Positions 31,852 to 41,057 of a stretch of 64,000 nt of DNA are shown here, piece after piece. The DNA is taken from assembly GCA_947497295.1 (NCBI GenBank), contig CANMFU010000001.1, forward strand, positions 992,001-1,056,000. The letters run 5' to 3'. The notes beneath the pieces are model-generated. The model ran no database searches, was not told the DNA's origin, and saw nothing but the letters and a program-made list of their open reading frames with translations. The position numbers were made by a program, and so were the translations under genes. Every line of letters starts with the position of its first letter. Position 1 is the first letter of the stretch. The DNA is from an uncultured Roseovarius sp. (lineage in GTDB: Bacteria; Pseudomonadota; Alphaproteobacteria; Rhodobacterales; Rhodobacteraceae).

Positions 31852-32853
31852 TCAACCAAACATCTCGCTCAGATTGGTGCTGTCACGCACGCCTAGATCG
31901 TCCCAATGCGCGGCCAGAAAACGGTCAGCCGCGATGCGCCCTGCTTCTTTGAGTTGGTTCAGCAAATAAGGGTTGGGCAGCATTTTGGTCATCACCGATA
32001 ATTCAGCCATCAAAGCATCGTCCGCAATCATGTGGACATGCAGCCGCTTCATCGCGCCCTCGCGCACAGTGCCGTTATCCAGCAGCCGCTGCACAAAGCT
32101 GATCGCGCGCATCTCGCGCAGCAAGGATGAGTTGAAACTGATCTCGTTCACCCGGTTGCTGATCTCCTGCGCAGATCGCGGCAGGTCTGGCCGCTCCAGC
32201 GGGTTGATGTTAACGACGACGATGTCGTCCGGCAGGTCCGGCTCATACAGCGGAAACAGCGCCGGATTGCCGGTATATCCGCCATCCCAATACGCTTCGC
32301 CGTCGATTTCGATCGCCTGAAACAGCGTCGGCAGGCAGGCTGACGCCAGCAGCGCATCCGCGTCGATTTCATCCCCCTGAAAAATCCGGATCTTGCCGGT
32401 CCGAACATTTGTCGCGCCAACATACAGACGCGGCGCGTGGTCGGCGCATACCTTGTCATAGGAAAACCGTTCGACAACCCGGCGCAGGGGGTTGGAGTAT
32501 AACGGGCCGTAATCATAAGGCGACACTGCATCCGAAAATGGCACGGGAATCGCGTATTCCATCGCCGCACTGATGGCGCCCGGCAGCGACGCGGCCATCC
32601 AGGCGGGCATGCGCAGATCGTGTACCGCCCCCATCTGTGCCCAGAACCAATCCAGGTTCTCGCGCGCGCCCTCTCGGCCGCCAGACACCCAGCCCGCCTT
32701 CAGCGCGGCGCCGTTCAGCGCCCCCGCCGAACTGCCTGAAATCGCCGCTACTTCCAGCATTTCCTCGTCCAGTAGCCGGTCCAGCACACCCCACGTAAAG
32801 GCGCCATGTGCGCCGCCGCCCTGTAGCGCCAGATTGATGCGTTTGATGCTCAT
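31852..32853 (-). CDS. Patatin-like phospholipase
   Basis: A 333-residue predicted lipid acyl hydrolase with the patatin fold. The oxyanion loop is QGGGAHGAF (11-19), the nucleophile Ser42 lies in GSSAG, and the dyad Asp190 lies in YWDGGYTGNP. No signal peptide or membrane helix is visible, so it is probably cytoplasmic or membrane-associated. Roseobacter-type homologues of this layout are common; substrate and physiological role are unknown. It ends base-to-base with the stop of the DUF502 gene, with no room for a terminator between them. Confidence 0.93.
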   Translation of the reverse strand: MSIKRINLALQGGGAHGAFTWGVLDRLLDEEMLEVAAISGSSAGALNGAALKAGWVSGGREGARENLDWFWAQMGAVHDLRMPAWMAASLPGAISAAMEYAIPVPFSDAVSPYDYGPLYSNPLRRVVERFSYDKVCADHAPRLYVGATNVRTGKIRIFQGDEIDADALLASACLPTLFQAIEIDGEAYWDGGYTGNPALFPLYEPDLPDDIVVVNINPLERPDLPRSAQEISNRVNEISFNSSLLREMRAISFVQRLLDNGTVREGAMKRLHVHMIADDALMAELSVMTKMLPNPYLLNQLKEAGRIAADRFLAAHWDDLGVRDSTNLSEMFG

Positions 32854-32880
32854 TGCTGTCCCCCGCCGCTATCACTGCGG

Positions 32881-32908
32881 CTTTTTCTCGGTGAAAATAC
32901 CCAAATCC
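32881..32908. repeat. Dispersed intergenic repeat, copy 1
   Basis: CTTTTTCTCGGTGAAAATAC followed by CCAAATCC. It matches copies at 38218-38245 and 45833-45860 in the same orientation. In the minus sense it reads GGATTTGGGTATTTTCACCG then AGAAAAAG. This copy lies upstream of the patatin gene and about 160 bases beyond the orphan minus-strand terminator. Confidence 0.75.
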
Positions 32909-33071
32909 CGGTCGCACCCTCGGCGCGCCGACGTATCGCCCGGGCGCCCGCGTGGCGAAACCATCATTTGTCTTGATCGCTCATGTTGCATCGCAGCATA
33001 TAATGCTGCATGTGCCGGAGTCACGCACTCGGTCGCGCGCTGCATTCGTACAATATCAAAATCACCCGGCC

Positions 33072-33100
33072 AAAAAAAACGCCAGCGCAAAGCTGGCGTT
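33072..33100 (-). terminator. Strong intrinsic terminator on the minus strand without an assigned gene
   Basis: Minus-strand AACGCCAGC, loop TTTGC, GCTGGCGTT (a 9-bp perfect stem) followed by a run of T from the eight A at 33072-33079. Plus-strand sequence after the stem is not T-rich, so it works leftward. No established minus-strand gene lies directly upstream of it, which suggests an unannotated short transcript. Confidence 0.85.
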
Positions 33101-33258
33101 AAGTTATTGAGGCAGGTTTCATACAGGCAAGAAACCTATCGAGCAGTGAGTCCCTTATAAGCAATTCCGCGCTGCCGTCCAAGCTAAAAGTTTGAAAACG
33201 CGTGAATCCCTCTTTACCGTCACCTCCAACGAAACAAACCCCATCAGGAATTGCCACC

Positions 33259-35151
33259 ATGACGAAATCTTTCCGTTTCCAGAGGCATGGGTGCATATCC
33301 GCCGCGTTAACCTTTGTTTTGCTTGGCCTCGGGGCACCTCAGCCCGCCGCTGCGCAGCCCGTACACGGCATCGCAATGTATGGCGACCCGGCCTTGCCGC
33401 CCGAATTTTCCTCCCTGCCCTATGCCAACCCGGACGCGCCTCAGGGGGGCACAGTGACCAGCGGCAATGTCGGCGGCTATGATTCGCTCAACCCTTTCGC
33501 GCCCAAAGGCACCCCGCCATGGCAGCTGCGCCACCTGGCGTACGAATCGCTTTTGGGCCGATCCTGGGACGAGCCGTTCACGCTCTACGGTCTGCTGGCT
33601 GAAACGCTCCAGACGGACGACGCCCGCACCTGGGTAGAGTTCACACTGAATCCGAAGGCCGCCTTCTCGGACGGAAGCCCGGTCGCGGTCGAAGATGTCA
33701 TCTGGTCATTCGAGACGCTCGGCACGCGCGGCCACCTGCGCTACCGTGATTTCTGGAGCCGCATTTCAAAGATTGAACAGACTGGCCCCGCCAAGGTGCG
33801 GCTGGACTTCAAGACCGAAGACGGTCCGCCTGACCGCGATCTGGTCCTTTTGGCCGGTCTGCGCCCCATTTTGAAAAAATCCCAGTGGGACGACCTTGTT
33901 TTCGAGGATGGCGCGATTGAAGATATCCCCATCGGCACCGCACCTTATGTTGTCGAGGACTATCAGCTGGACCGGCGCGTGACCCTGCGCCGCAACCCCG
34001 ATTACTGGGGGCTCGATCTACCCTTTCGCCGAGGCACCAATAATTTCGACGAAATCCGCATCGATTTCTACGGAGACGATGCCGTCATGAAAGAGGCATT
34101 CAAGGCGGGCGAGATCAGCTATATCCGCGAATTCAACGCCGAACGCTGGGAAGAGCTGGCCACCCTGCCCGCAGTGAAACGCGGCGACATCATCCGCAGC
34201 GAGATTCCCAATGGCCAGCCCTCGGGCATCTCGGGTTTCGTGATGAACACGCGCAATCCCCCCTTGGACGATTGGCGCGTGCGCGAGGCGCTGATTGCTG
34301 CGTTCAATTTTGAATATATCAACGATACCCTCACTGGCGGGCGCCAGCCCCGCATCACGTCCTACTTCTCCAATTCCGAACTGGGAATGATCCCCGGCGC
34401 CGCGCCCGAGGCCGAGCGCGCCCTTCTCGCGCCCTTTGCAGATGATCTGCTGCCCGGCACGCTGGAGGGCTATACCCTGCCCGCCAGTGACGGATCAAAG
34501 CGTAACCGCGCCAATATCCGCGCCGCTGCCGATCTGCTGGCCGACGCGGGCTGGACGGTGCAGGACGGCCTATTGAAAAACGCAGAAAACCAGCCGCTCG
34601 TGCTGACAGTTGTGCTGCAACAGGACGCGCTTGTGCAGCAGGCAACTGCGATGATGGACATCTACGCCCGCGCGCTGGAGCGGCTGGGCATTACCCTGAA
34701 CGTGCAGAGCGTTGACAAGGCGCAATACACGGTGCGCGAGGCGAATTACGATTTCGACCTCACCTATATGCGCCGCTCCCTGTCGCTGTCTCCGGGCAAC
34801 GAGCAATACTTCTATTGGGGCGCCAAGGGCGCAGACCAGCCCGGCAGCCGCAATCTGATGGGGATGAACAGCCCCGCTGCCGAAGCCATGATTCACGCCA
34901 TGCTGGCCGCCAAGACGCATGAGGATTTCGTCACTGCCGTCCGCGCGCTTGACCGCGTGTTGATTTCTGGCCGCTATGTCATCCCGATTCACCAGTATTC
35001 CGTGGGCCGTATTGCCCATGATGCCCGCCTGTCGTACCCTGTGGATAACCTGCCCCTCTACGGTGACGGCATCGGTTTTCTGCCCGAAGTCTGGTGGATG
35101 GCAGGCCCTGACCAGCCGAAGACCGGGACAACCGGCGCGGCCTCCGAGTAG
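33259..35151 (+). CDS. Extracellular solute-binding protein family 5, YejA-like
   Basis: A 630-residue periplasmic oligopeptide-type binding protein. The ATG at 33259 opens a signal peptide (basic start, hydrophobic LTFVLLGLGAPQPAAA, cleavage before QPVHG near residue 37). The mature start HGIAMYGDPALPPEFSSLPYANPDAP, then GYDSLNPF and ESLLGRSWDEPFTLYGLLAE, are typical of YejA-like proteins that serve peptide or microcin C type ABC importers. The expected permease and ATPase genes (yejBEF) are not adjacent, so this is an orphan copy or its partners are elsewhere. Ligand unknown. Confidence 0.92.
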   Translation: MTKSFRFQRHGCISAALTFVLLGLGAPQPAAAQPVHGIAMYGDPALPPEFSSLPYANPDAPQGGTVTSGNVGGYDSLNPFAPKGTPPWQLRHLAYESLLGRSWDEPFTLYGLLAETLQTDDARTWVEFTLNPKAAFSDGSPVAVEDVIWSFETLGTRGHLRYRDFWSRISKIEQTGPAKVRLDFKTEDGPPDRDLVLLAGLRPILKKSQWDDLVFEDGAIEDIPIGTAPYVVEDYQLDRRVTLRRNPDYWGLDLPFRRGTNNFDEIRIDFYGDDAVMKEAFKAGEISYIREFNAERWEELATLPAVKRGDIIRSEIPNGQPSGISGFVMNTRNPPLDDWRVREALIAAFNFEYINDTLTGGRQPRITSYFSNSELGMIPGAAPEAERALLAPFADDLLPGTLEGYTLPASDGSKRNRANIRAAADLLADAGWTVQDGLLKNAENQPLVLTVVLQQDALVQQATAMMDIYARALERLGITLNVQSVDKAQYTVREANYDFDLTYMRRSLSLSPGNEQYFYWGAKGADQPGSRNLMGMNSPAAEAMIHAMLAAKTHEDFVTAVRALDRVLISGRYVIPIHQYSVGRIAHDARLSYPVDNLPLYGDGIGFLPEVWWMAGPDQPKTGTTGAASE

Positions 35152-35176
35152 TGACTAGGGAAAACAGGACGATCCA

Positions 35177-35290
35177 ATGAAGAAGCTGATCATTTTCGCC
35201 GCATTCGCCGCATTGGCCGGTTGCGCAACCGTCGAAGGCGCTGGCCGCGACATATCCGGCGCCGCACGCGGCGTTCAAAGCTGGTTCTGA
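35177..35290 (+). CDS. Entericidin-like small lipoprotein
   Basis: A 37-residue protein: MKKLIIFAAFAALAGC gives a lipoprotein signal with lipobox LAGC (Cys16). The mature part ATVEGAGRDISGAARGVQSW matches the entericidin EcnA/B pattern (GxGxDI..AG..I). It should be anchored in the membrane after lipidation. Entericidins were described as toxin-antidote lipoproteins in enteric bacteria, but the role in alphaproteobacteria is unclear. It lies 25 bp after the binding-protein stop and may be cotranscribed with it. Confidence 0.85.
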   Translation: MKKLIIFAAFAALAGCATVEGAGRDISGAARGVQSWF

Positions 35291-35411
35291 CGCCGCAGCC
35301 GGGGGGCGTATCGCACCTGCCCCGCCAGCGGGGTTTTGCAGCGCGCCTTGCAATGCCAGCGGCGCAGTCCTACCAACAGCCGGAACGCTATTGAAACTGG
35401 AAGGCCGCGCC

Positions 35412-36050
35412 ATGGTTAAGCTCGACATTGTCTCCGACCCGGTCTGCCCGTGGTGCTATATCGGCAAAGCGATGCTGGACGCGGCGCTGGCCCAGCGGCC
35501 CGATCATTCCTTCGTCCTTGAATGGCACCCGTTTCAGTTGAACCCCGACATGCCCCGCGAGGGAATGGACACGCGCGCCTATTACGAGGCCAGGTTCGGT
35601 AGCAAAGAGGCAACCGTCGCCGCGTTCAAGCCGGTGATCGCAAAAGCCGAGTCAATTGGCCTGAGCATCAATTTGGACGCGATGACGCGCATTCCCAACA
35701 CGCTGGATGCGCACCGCCTGATCCACTGGGCCGGGATCGAGGGCAAGCAGGACGCGGCTGCCATGGCGCTGTTCGCCGCCAACTTCACCGAAGGCCGCGA
35801 TATCGGCGATACCGAGGTGCTGGCGGATATCGCTGACAGCCTTGGCATGGATGCTGCCGTTATCAGCAGATTGCTGGCATCAGACGCCGACACTGACGAC
35901 ATCCGCGCCCGAGACGCGCAGTTCCGCGAGATGGGCATAACGTCGGTGCCAACCTTCATCATCGCCGCCCAACACGCCGTGCCCGGCGCGCAGGATACCG
36001 ATCTGTGGCTGCGCGTCATGGATGAGATCTTAGAGAAGAAGACCGATTGA
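35412..36050 (+). CDS. DsbA-family oxidoreductase, FrnE-like
   Basis: A 212-residue thioredoxin-fold protein with an inserted helical domain. The active site is CPWC at residues 12-15 (SDPVCPWCYIGK), and the cis-proline loop is GITSVPTFII near residue 180. No signal peptide is present, so it is cytoplasmic, as FrnE proteins are. It may act as a dithiol oxidoreductase or 2-hydroxychromene-2-carboxylate isomerase relative; the CPWC motif supports the former. The start at 35412 is preferred over the ATG 7 codons upstream because the fold begins at VKLDIVSD. Confidence 0.9.
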   Translation: MVKLDIVSDPVCPWCYIGKAMLDAALAQRPDHSFVLEWHPFQLNPDMPREGMDTRAYYEARFGSKEATVAAFKPVIAKAESIGLSINLDAMTRIPNTLDAHRLIHWAGIEGKQDAAAMALFAANFTEGRDIGDTEVLADIADSLGMDAAVISRLLASDADTDDIRARDAQFREMGITSVPTFIIAAQHAVPGAQDTDLWLRVMDEILEKKTD

Positions 36051-36146
36051 TATTCAGTATACCTTTGCATGCAGGCATCTTCCATTCCCGTCGGGACTGC
36101 GCTAAAAGGCCTGCAACTTGCCCCCTGACAAATGAAAGGCGCCCCT

Positions 36147-37361
36147 ATGTCCAAGATCAAGGTAGATAACCCCATCGTCGAGCTGGACGGTGATGAAATG
36201 ACCCGCATAATCTGGGATTTCATCAAGAAAAAGCTGGTCTTGCCCTATCTCGACGTTGATTTGAAATATTATGATCTGGGCATCATGTCCCGCGATGAAA
36301 CCGACGATCAGATCACTATCGATGCCGCGCACGCGATCCAGAAATATGGCGTCGGCGTCAAATGCGCGACCATCACCCCCGATGAGGGCCGCGTTGAGGA
36401 ATTCGGCCTGAAAAAGATGTGGCGCAGCCCCAATGGCACGATCCGCAACATCCTTGGCGGCGTTGTCTTCCGCGAGCCGATCATCTGCAAAAATGTCCCC
36501 CGCCTTGTGCCCGGTTGGACCCAGCCCATCGTGATCGGCCGCCACGCATACGGCGATCAGTACCGCGCGACCGATATGAAATTCCCCGGCCCCGGAACAC
36601 TGTCGATGAAGTTCGTCGGCGATGATGGCACCGTCATGGAAGAAGAAGTGTTCAAGGCCCCGTCATCGGGCGTCTATATGGGCATGTATAACCTTGACGA
36701 CAGCATTCACGATTTCGCCCGCGCGTCCTTCAACTACGGGCTGAAGCGCAACTATCCTGTCTATCTGTCGACCAAGAACACCATCCTGAAAAACTACGAT
36801 GGCCAGTTCATGATCATCTTCCAGAAGGTGTTCGACGAGGAATTCAAGGACAAGTTCGACGCGGCCGGCATCACCTACGAGCATCGCCTGATCGACGACA
36901 TGGTCGCCTCGGCGATGAAATGGTCGGGCGGCTATGTATGGGCGTGCAAGAACTACGACGGCGACGTGCAGTCCGACACAGTCGCGCAGGGCTTCGGCTC
37001 GCTGGGCCTGATGACCAGCCAGTTGATGACCCCCGACGGCCAGATCGTCGAGGCCGAGGCGGCGCACGGCACCGTGACACGCCACTATCGCCAGCACCAG
37101 AAGGGCGAGGAGACGTCGACCAACTCGATCGCGTCGATTTTTGCTTGGACCGGCGGGCTGAAGCATCGCGGCAAGCTGGACGACAACGAGGCGCTGACCA
37201 ACTTTGCCGAAACGCTGGAAAAAGTTGTCGTCGATACGGTCGAATCCGGCCACATGACCAAGGATCTGGCCCTGCTGGTCGGCCCCGACCAGAAATGGCT
37301 GACCACAATGGGCTTTCTCGAAAAGGTCGACGAGAACCTGAACAAGGCTCTGAACGCCTGA
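36147..37361 (+). CDS. icd: NADP-dependent isocitrate dehydrogenase
   Basis: A 404-residue TCA-cycle enzyme converting isocitrate to 2-oxoglutarate. It is the eukaryote-like homodimeric form common in alphaproteobacteria: [17 protein letters not shown] at the N-terminus, [27 protein letters not shown] for isocitrate binding, [30 protein letters not shown] for the metal site, and [11 protein letters not shown] for NADP. AAAGG lies before the chosen ATG (MSKIKVDN); an ATG five codons upstream is less likely. A strong terminator follows the gene. Confidence 0.98.
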   Translation: MSKIKVDNPIVELDGDEMTRIIWDFIKKKLVLPYLDVDLKYYDLGIMSRDETDDQITIDAAHAIQKYGVGVKCATITPDEGRVEEFGLKKMWRSPNGTIRNILGGVVFREPIICKNVPRLVPGWTQPIVIGRHAYGDQYRATDMKFPGPGTLSMKFVGDDGTVMEEEVFKAPSSGVYMGMYNLDDSIHDFARASFNYGLKRNYPVYLSTKNTILKNYDGQFMIIFQKVFDEEFKDKFDAAGITYEHRLIDDMVASAMKWSGGYVWACKNYDGDVQSDTVAQGFGSLGLMTSQLMTPDGQIVEAEAAHGTVTRHYRQHQKGEETSTNSIASIFAWTGGLKHRGKLDDNEALTNFAETLEKVVVDTVESGHMTKDLALLVGPDQKWLTTMGFLEKVDENLNKALNA

Positions 37362-37405
37362 AGCCGCCCTATAGGCGTCGAGTATGTTTAGCTTTGCAGA
37401 CACAC

Positions 37406-37435
37406 AATGGCCGGCCCCTCGGGGCCGGCCATTTT
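37406..37435 (+). terminator. Terminator of icd
   Basis: AATGGCCGGCCCC (37406-37418) pairs with GGGGCCGGCCATT (37421-37433) and is followed by TTTTAAT. It lies 44 bases after the icd stop. The plus-strand T-run and lack of one on the other strand give the direction. Confidence 0.9.
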
Positions 37436-37481
37436 AATCCGAATTCCTGTTCCATCAGACGCACCTTTCGGTCCCGCGTCC

Positions 37482-38153
37482 TCAGCTCCAGTCGTCGGCC
37501 ACCAGATCGCCCGGATCCATGCCAAGCGCGTCCAACTCGACCTGAACTGCACTCATCATCCCGGGCGGACCACATAAGTAGCAAAGGCTGCCCGGCTCGA
37601 TGAACTGGCGCAAGTAATCGCGGTCCAGCTTTTGCTTGGGCACGGTTTCGCCTGGCCCATCCGTGACCACGTAGGCGACAGTCAAGCCCGGCATCGCCGA
37701 AAGCTTATCCCGCCAGATGATGTCGGCCTCTGTCTTGTTAGCGAAAACCAACGTCGAACCAGTCAAAGTTCCTTCGTCATCCAATCGCTTGCGCAGAAGC
37801 GCGATCATAGGCGTAATTCCTGCACCACCGGCGATAAAAACACCCGGCCCCCGATCCCTTATATCCCCAAAGGGACCGGCGATGGTCACCTCATCGCCAG
37901 GCTGCATCTTTCCAATTTGCTCGGTCACGCCATCATGGTCCGGATAGCTTTTGATGATGAATTCCAGCTTGGCCTCCCCGGGCAGGCTGATCGGCGTGAA
38001 CGGACGCCCCTCATCGCGCCAGCCGTCCTTTTGCAGCTTCATCTCAATCGCCTGTCCCGCCTCAAAGTCAAATCCATCAGGCCGGTCAAAGACCAAGTGA
38101 TGTGTGTCATGCGTGACAGGTTCGATTGAGCGTAATTTCAGCGTGTGTGCCAT
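37482..38153 (-). CDS. Ferredoxin-NADP reductase-like flavoprotein
   Basis: A 223-residue FAD/NAD(P)-binding oxidoreductase. The FAD-binding beta-barrel has RPFTPISLPGE, the nucleotide-binding half has FIAGGAGITPMIALLRKR and the C-terminal part CGPPGMMSAVQVELDALG. There is no 2Fe-2S cysteine set, so it is a reductase module alone. AAAGGAG precedes the ATG at 38153. The electron partner is not evident; the neighbour fabI on the same strand is 124 bp upstream and functionally unrelated. A flavohaemoprotein-like or phenol-hydroxylase-type reductase component is an alternative reading. Confidence 0.85.
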   Translation of the reverse strand: MAHTLKLRSIEPVTHDTHHLVFDRPDGFDFEAGQAIEMKLQKDGWRDEGRPFTPISLPGEAKLEFIIKSYPDHDGVTEQIGKMQPGDEVTIAGPFGDIRDRGPGVFIAGGAGITPMIALLRKRLDDEGTLTGSTLVFANKTEADIIWRDKLSAMPGLTVAYVVTDGPGETVPKQKLDRDYLRQFIEPGSLCYLCGPPGMMSAVQVELDALGMDPGDLVADDWS

Positions 38154-38217
38154 GGAAATATCTCCTTTGATCCTAAACGCCGTACGCCCGCCCGGCGTTC
38201 CCGCAAACAGGCAGCTG

Positions 38218-38245
38218 TTTCTTCTTGGTAAAAAATACCCAAATA
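38218..38245. repeat. Dispersed intergenic repeat, copy 2
   Basis: TTTCTTCTTGGTAAAAAATA followed by CCCAAATA, the same motif and orientation as the copies at 32881 and 45833. It lies 33 bases past the fabI stop on the minus strand. The minus-sense short palindrome TTGGG...CCAA brackets an A/T-rich loop. Confidence 0.7.
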
Positions 38246-38277
38246 CGGCGCCCTCCACAGAAGGCTGCCGGTTCAGA

Positions 38278-39108
38278 TCACAGGTTATCAGCCTGCGGCA
38301 TGCCCAGCACATGAAATCCGCCATCGACGCGGATAATTTCGCCAGTGGTGCAGGCGCCGGCATCAGATGCCAGATAGACAGCTGTGCCGCCCACCGCTTC
38401 CAGCGTGGCATTGGCACGCAGCGGCGCGTTCATGTCGGTGTGTTTGAAAGTGCGGCGCGCGCCGCCAATGGCCGCGCCGGCCAGCGTCTTCATCGGACCA
38501 GGTGAGATCGCATTTACGCGAATACCATCAGGGCCCAGATCATTGGCCAGATAGCGCGTCGCGCTCTCCAGTGCCGCTTTGGCGACCCCCATGACGTTAT
38601 AGCTGGGCACCACCCGGTTGCTGCCCTGGTAGGTAAGCGTCAGCAAAGTGCCGCCGTTCTCTTGCATCATAGGATGGGCGCGGCGGGCCACGTCAATGAA
38701 GCTGTAGCAAGAGATATCCAGCGAATGTTTGAAATTGGCGCGGCTGGTGTTCAAAAACCGGCCCGTCAGTTCGGATTTGTCGGAAAATGCGATGGCATGC
38801 ACGACAAAATCGATCGTCGGCCAGCGTTTTCCCAGCGCCTCAAACCCGGCATCCAGTGACGCATCATCCGTGACGTCCACATCCACCATGAAATCCGACC
38901 CGACCGAGGCCGCAAGTGGCTCCAGCCGCTTGCCAAAAGCCTCGCCCTGATGGCTAAAAGCCAACTCCGCGCCTGCATTGTACATCGCCTTGGCAATACC
39001 CCACGCGATCGAGCGGTCATTTGCCACGCCCATGATCAGCCCGCGTTTGCCCTGCATCGGCAAGGTGGCAGTCGGCAGGTCTGGTGCCGGATCGGATGTA
39101 TGTGTCAT
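38278..39108 (-). CDS. fabI: Enoyl-[acyl-carrier-protein] reductase, FabI type
   Basis: A 276-residue short-chain dehydrogenase-fold enzyme that performs the last reduction of fatty acid elongation. GVANDRSIAWGIAK binds NADH. Tyr160, Tyr170 and Lys177 (SYNVMGVAK) are spaced as Tyr146, Tyr156 and Lys163 of E. coli FabI, shifted by 14 residues. RVNAISPGPMKTLA completes the cofactor site. It follows fabB by 6 bp in a fabA-fabB-fabI operon, so the pathway branch to unsaturated fatty acids and the elongation reductase are coexpressed. Confidence 0.97.
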   Translation of the reverse strand: MTHTSDPAPDLPTATLPMQGKRGLIMGVANDRSIAWGIAKAMYNAGAELAFSHQGEAFGKRLEPLAASVGSDFMVDVDVTDDASLDAGFEALGKRWPTIDFVVHAIAFSDKSELTGRFLNTSRANFKHSLDISCYSFIDVARRAHPMMQENGGTLLTLTYQGSNRVVPSYNVMGVAKAALESATRYLANDLGPDGIRVNAISPGPMKTLAGAAIGGARRTFKHTDMNAPLRANATLEAVGGTAVYLASDAGACTTGEIIRVDGGFHVLGMPQADNL

Positions 39109-39114
39109 GCGGGC

Positions 39115-40344
39115 CTATCCGTAAAATTTGCTGAGCAGCATCGAGCCGTTAGTACCGCCAAAGCCGAAGGAATTTGTCATCACCGTATCGAGACCGGCGT
39201 TATCGACGCGGACCGTCGCCACCTCGGCGGGGTCCAGTGCCGGGTCGAGGTTTTCGACGTTTATCGACGGGATGATGAAATCATCGCGCAGCGCCAGCAA
39301 GCAATAGATTGCCTCCTGCGCGCCGGTGGCCCCCTGGCTGTGTCCCGTCATCGACTTGGTCGAACTGATTGGCGGAGTGGATCCTTGGCCGAACACGCGG
39401 CGCACCGCCTCGACCTCGCCCACGTCGCCCACCGGCGTCGAGGTGCCGTGCGCGTTGATATAGCTGACGCGGCGATCCTCAGCCAATGTACGCAGCGCGC
39501 CGCGCATCGCCCGTTCGCCGCCCTCGCCCGAGGGCGCGACCATGTCAGCACCGTCGGAAGTTGCCGCGAATCCGGTGACTTCAGCGTAAATCTTGGCGCC
39601 GCGCGCCTGCGCATGCTCCAGCGCCTCCAGCACCAATATCGCGCCGCCGGCGGAGATGACAAAACCATCCCGTCCCGCATCAAACGCGCGGCTGGCCTTG
39701 GTCGGCGTGTCGTTATATTTCGACGACATCGCGCCCATTGCGTCAAACAGGCAGGACAGCGTCCAGTCCAGCTCCTCGCCGCCGCCGCCGAACATGATAT
39801 CCTGATGCCCCAGCGCGATCTGCTGCGCCGCCATGCCGATGCAATGCAGCGATGTCGAGCAGGCCGAGGTGATCGAGAAGTTCATCCCCTTGATCTGGTA
39901 GGCGGTCGCCAGATTGGCGCTGACCGTTGAAGACATGCATTTAGGCACTGCAAACGGCCCGATCCGCTTGGTCGCGCCGGTTTTCAGCACCGTCTGGTGC
40001 GCGTTGAAGAGCGCACTGGTCGACGGGCCGCCCGATCCGGCGATGAGGCCGGTCATGGGGTTGATTACATCCGATTGTTCCAGTCCGGCATCGGCAATGG
40101 CCTGTTCCATGGCGATGTGCGCATAGGCCGCGCCGGGGCCCATGAAGCGGAGCGTGCGCTTGTCAACATGCTCGGCCACATCAAGGTCAATTGCCCCGGC
40201 CACGCGGCTGCGGAATCCGTGCTCGGCCATTTCCTCGCTTGCGGTGATGCCCGACCGCCCGCCTCTCAGCGATGTCAGCACCTCATCTGCATTGTTGCCG
40301 ATGGATGAGACAATTCCCAAACCCGTTACGACCACGCGGCGCAT
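39115..40344 (-). CDS. fabB: Beta-ketoacyl-ACP synthase I
   Basis: A 409-residue condensing enzyme. The catalytic Cys162 lies in TSACSTSLHCIG; His residues lie in NAHGTSTPVGD (near 298) and SMTGHSQGATG (near 333), matching E. coli FabB spacing. The C-terminal NSFGFGGTNGSM loop is normal. Together with FabA it commits chains to unsaturated fatty acids, and it fits the middle of fabA-fabB-fabI. This discrete synthase is unrelated in arrangement to the PKS ketosynthases at the start of the window. Confidence 0.97.
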   Translation of the reverse strand: MRRVVVTGLGIVSSIGNNADEVLTSLRGGRSGITASEEMAEHGFRSRVAGAIDLDVAEHVDKRTLRFMGPGAAYAHIAMEQAIADAGLEQSDVINPMTGLIAGSGGPSTSALFNAHQTVLKTGATKRIGPFAVPKCMSSTVSANLATAYQIKGMNFSITSACSTSLHCIGMAAQQIALGHQDIMFGGGGEELDWTLSCLFDAMGAMSSKYNDTPTKASRAFDAGRDGFVISAGGAILVLEALEHAQARGAKIYAEVTGFAATSDGADMVAPSGEGGERAMRGALRTLAEDRRVSYINAHGTSTPVGDVGEVEAVRRVFGQGSTPPISSTKSMTGHSQGATGAQEAIYCLLALRDDFIIPSINVENLDPALDPAEVATVRVDNAGLDTVMTNSFGFGGTNGSMLLSKFYG

Positions 40345-40376
40345 GGCGTTCTCCCTTTTGTCCCTGATGCCGGCGC

Positions 40377-40886
40377 TCAGCTTTCGCTCAGCGCGACCTT
40401 CATATCCTTGACGAGGTAAATCACCTCGCCGTCAGCCTCGACCCGGCCATCGGCCACGCCCATTGTCAGGCGGCGCGTTTGCACGGCCTTTGTGAAATCA
40501 ACGTGATATGTCAAAAGCTTGCGATCCGGGCGCACCATGCCCGTCAGCTTGACCTCGCCCACGCCCAATGCATAGCCGCGCCCCTGCCAGCCACGCCAGC
40601 CCAAGTTAAAGCCTGTCAGTTGCCACAGCCCATCCAGGCCCAGACAGCCGGGCATGATCGGATTGCCGGGGAAATGGCAGTCAAAGAACCACAAATCCGG
40701 CGTGATATCGAATTCGGCCGTGACGTGCCCTTTGCCATGCGCGCCGCCATCTGCGGACACATCGGTAATGCGGTCCATCATCAGCATCGGCGGCTCGGGA
40801 AGCTGGGCGTTTCCGGGGCCGAACAGCTCGCCACGGGCACATTTCAGCAGGTCTTCTTTTCCGAAATGCGTCGGGTATTCTGCCAT
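40377..40886 (-). CDS. fabA: 3-hydroxydecanoyl-ACP dehydratase/isomerase
   Basis: A 169-residue hotdog-fold enzyme that dehydrates 3-hydroxydecanoyl-ACP and isomerises trans-2 to cis-3-decenoyl-ACP. His71 and Asp85 in [21 protein letters not shown] are the catalytic pair. MLMMDRI near residue 35 is another family mark. The start at 40886 follows AAAAGGAC and gives normal length; longer open frames upstream enter the promoter region shared with the divergent Fur-family gene. Confidence 0.97.
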   Translation of the reverse strand: MAEYPTHFGKEDLLKCARGELFGPGNAQLPEPPMLMMDRITDVSADGGAHGKGHVTAEFDITPDLWFFDCHFPGNPIMPGCLGLDGLWQLTGFNLGWRGWQGRGYALGVGEVKLTGMVRPDRKLLTYHVDFTKAVQTRRLTMGVADGRVEADGEVIYLVKDMKVALSES

Positions 40887-41057
40887 TCGGACGGTCCTTT
40901 TAGGTTTGGGTCTGGTCATCTGCGATGACCGCGCCATATTCTCTAACACCCCGGCGCGCGCGCTTGCAAGCCTGCGAGGGCAGCGCCGCGCCGTTACTAT
41001 GGGAAATCTATTTGAAATTCCCCGCCCGCGCACCCTATATTGGGGCAAGACAACAGG

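Larger units (their letters stand above)
32854..33258. other. Intergenic region with repeat, minus-strand terminator and possible small gene or sRNA
   Basis: The stretch contains a dispersed repeat (32881-32908) and a clear minus-strand terminator (33072-33100). Between that terminator and the start of the binding-protein gene a 53-codon minus frame runs from an ATG at 33260 to a TAA at 33099-33101 that overlaps the terminator stem. GGAAAG lies 9 bases before that ATG. The peptide (MVAIPDGVCFVGGDGKE..., ending LACMKPASIT) is unrecognised. Its start shares CATG with the plus-strand start, so a small RNA antisense to the 5' leader is as likely as a protein. A promoter for the binding-protein gene must also lie here. 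Confidence 0.45.
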
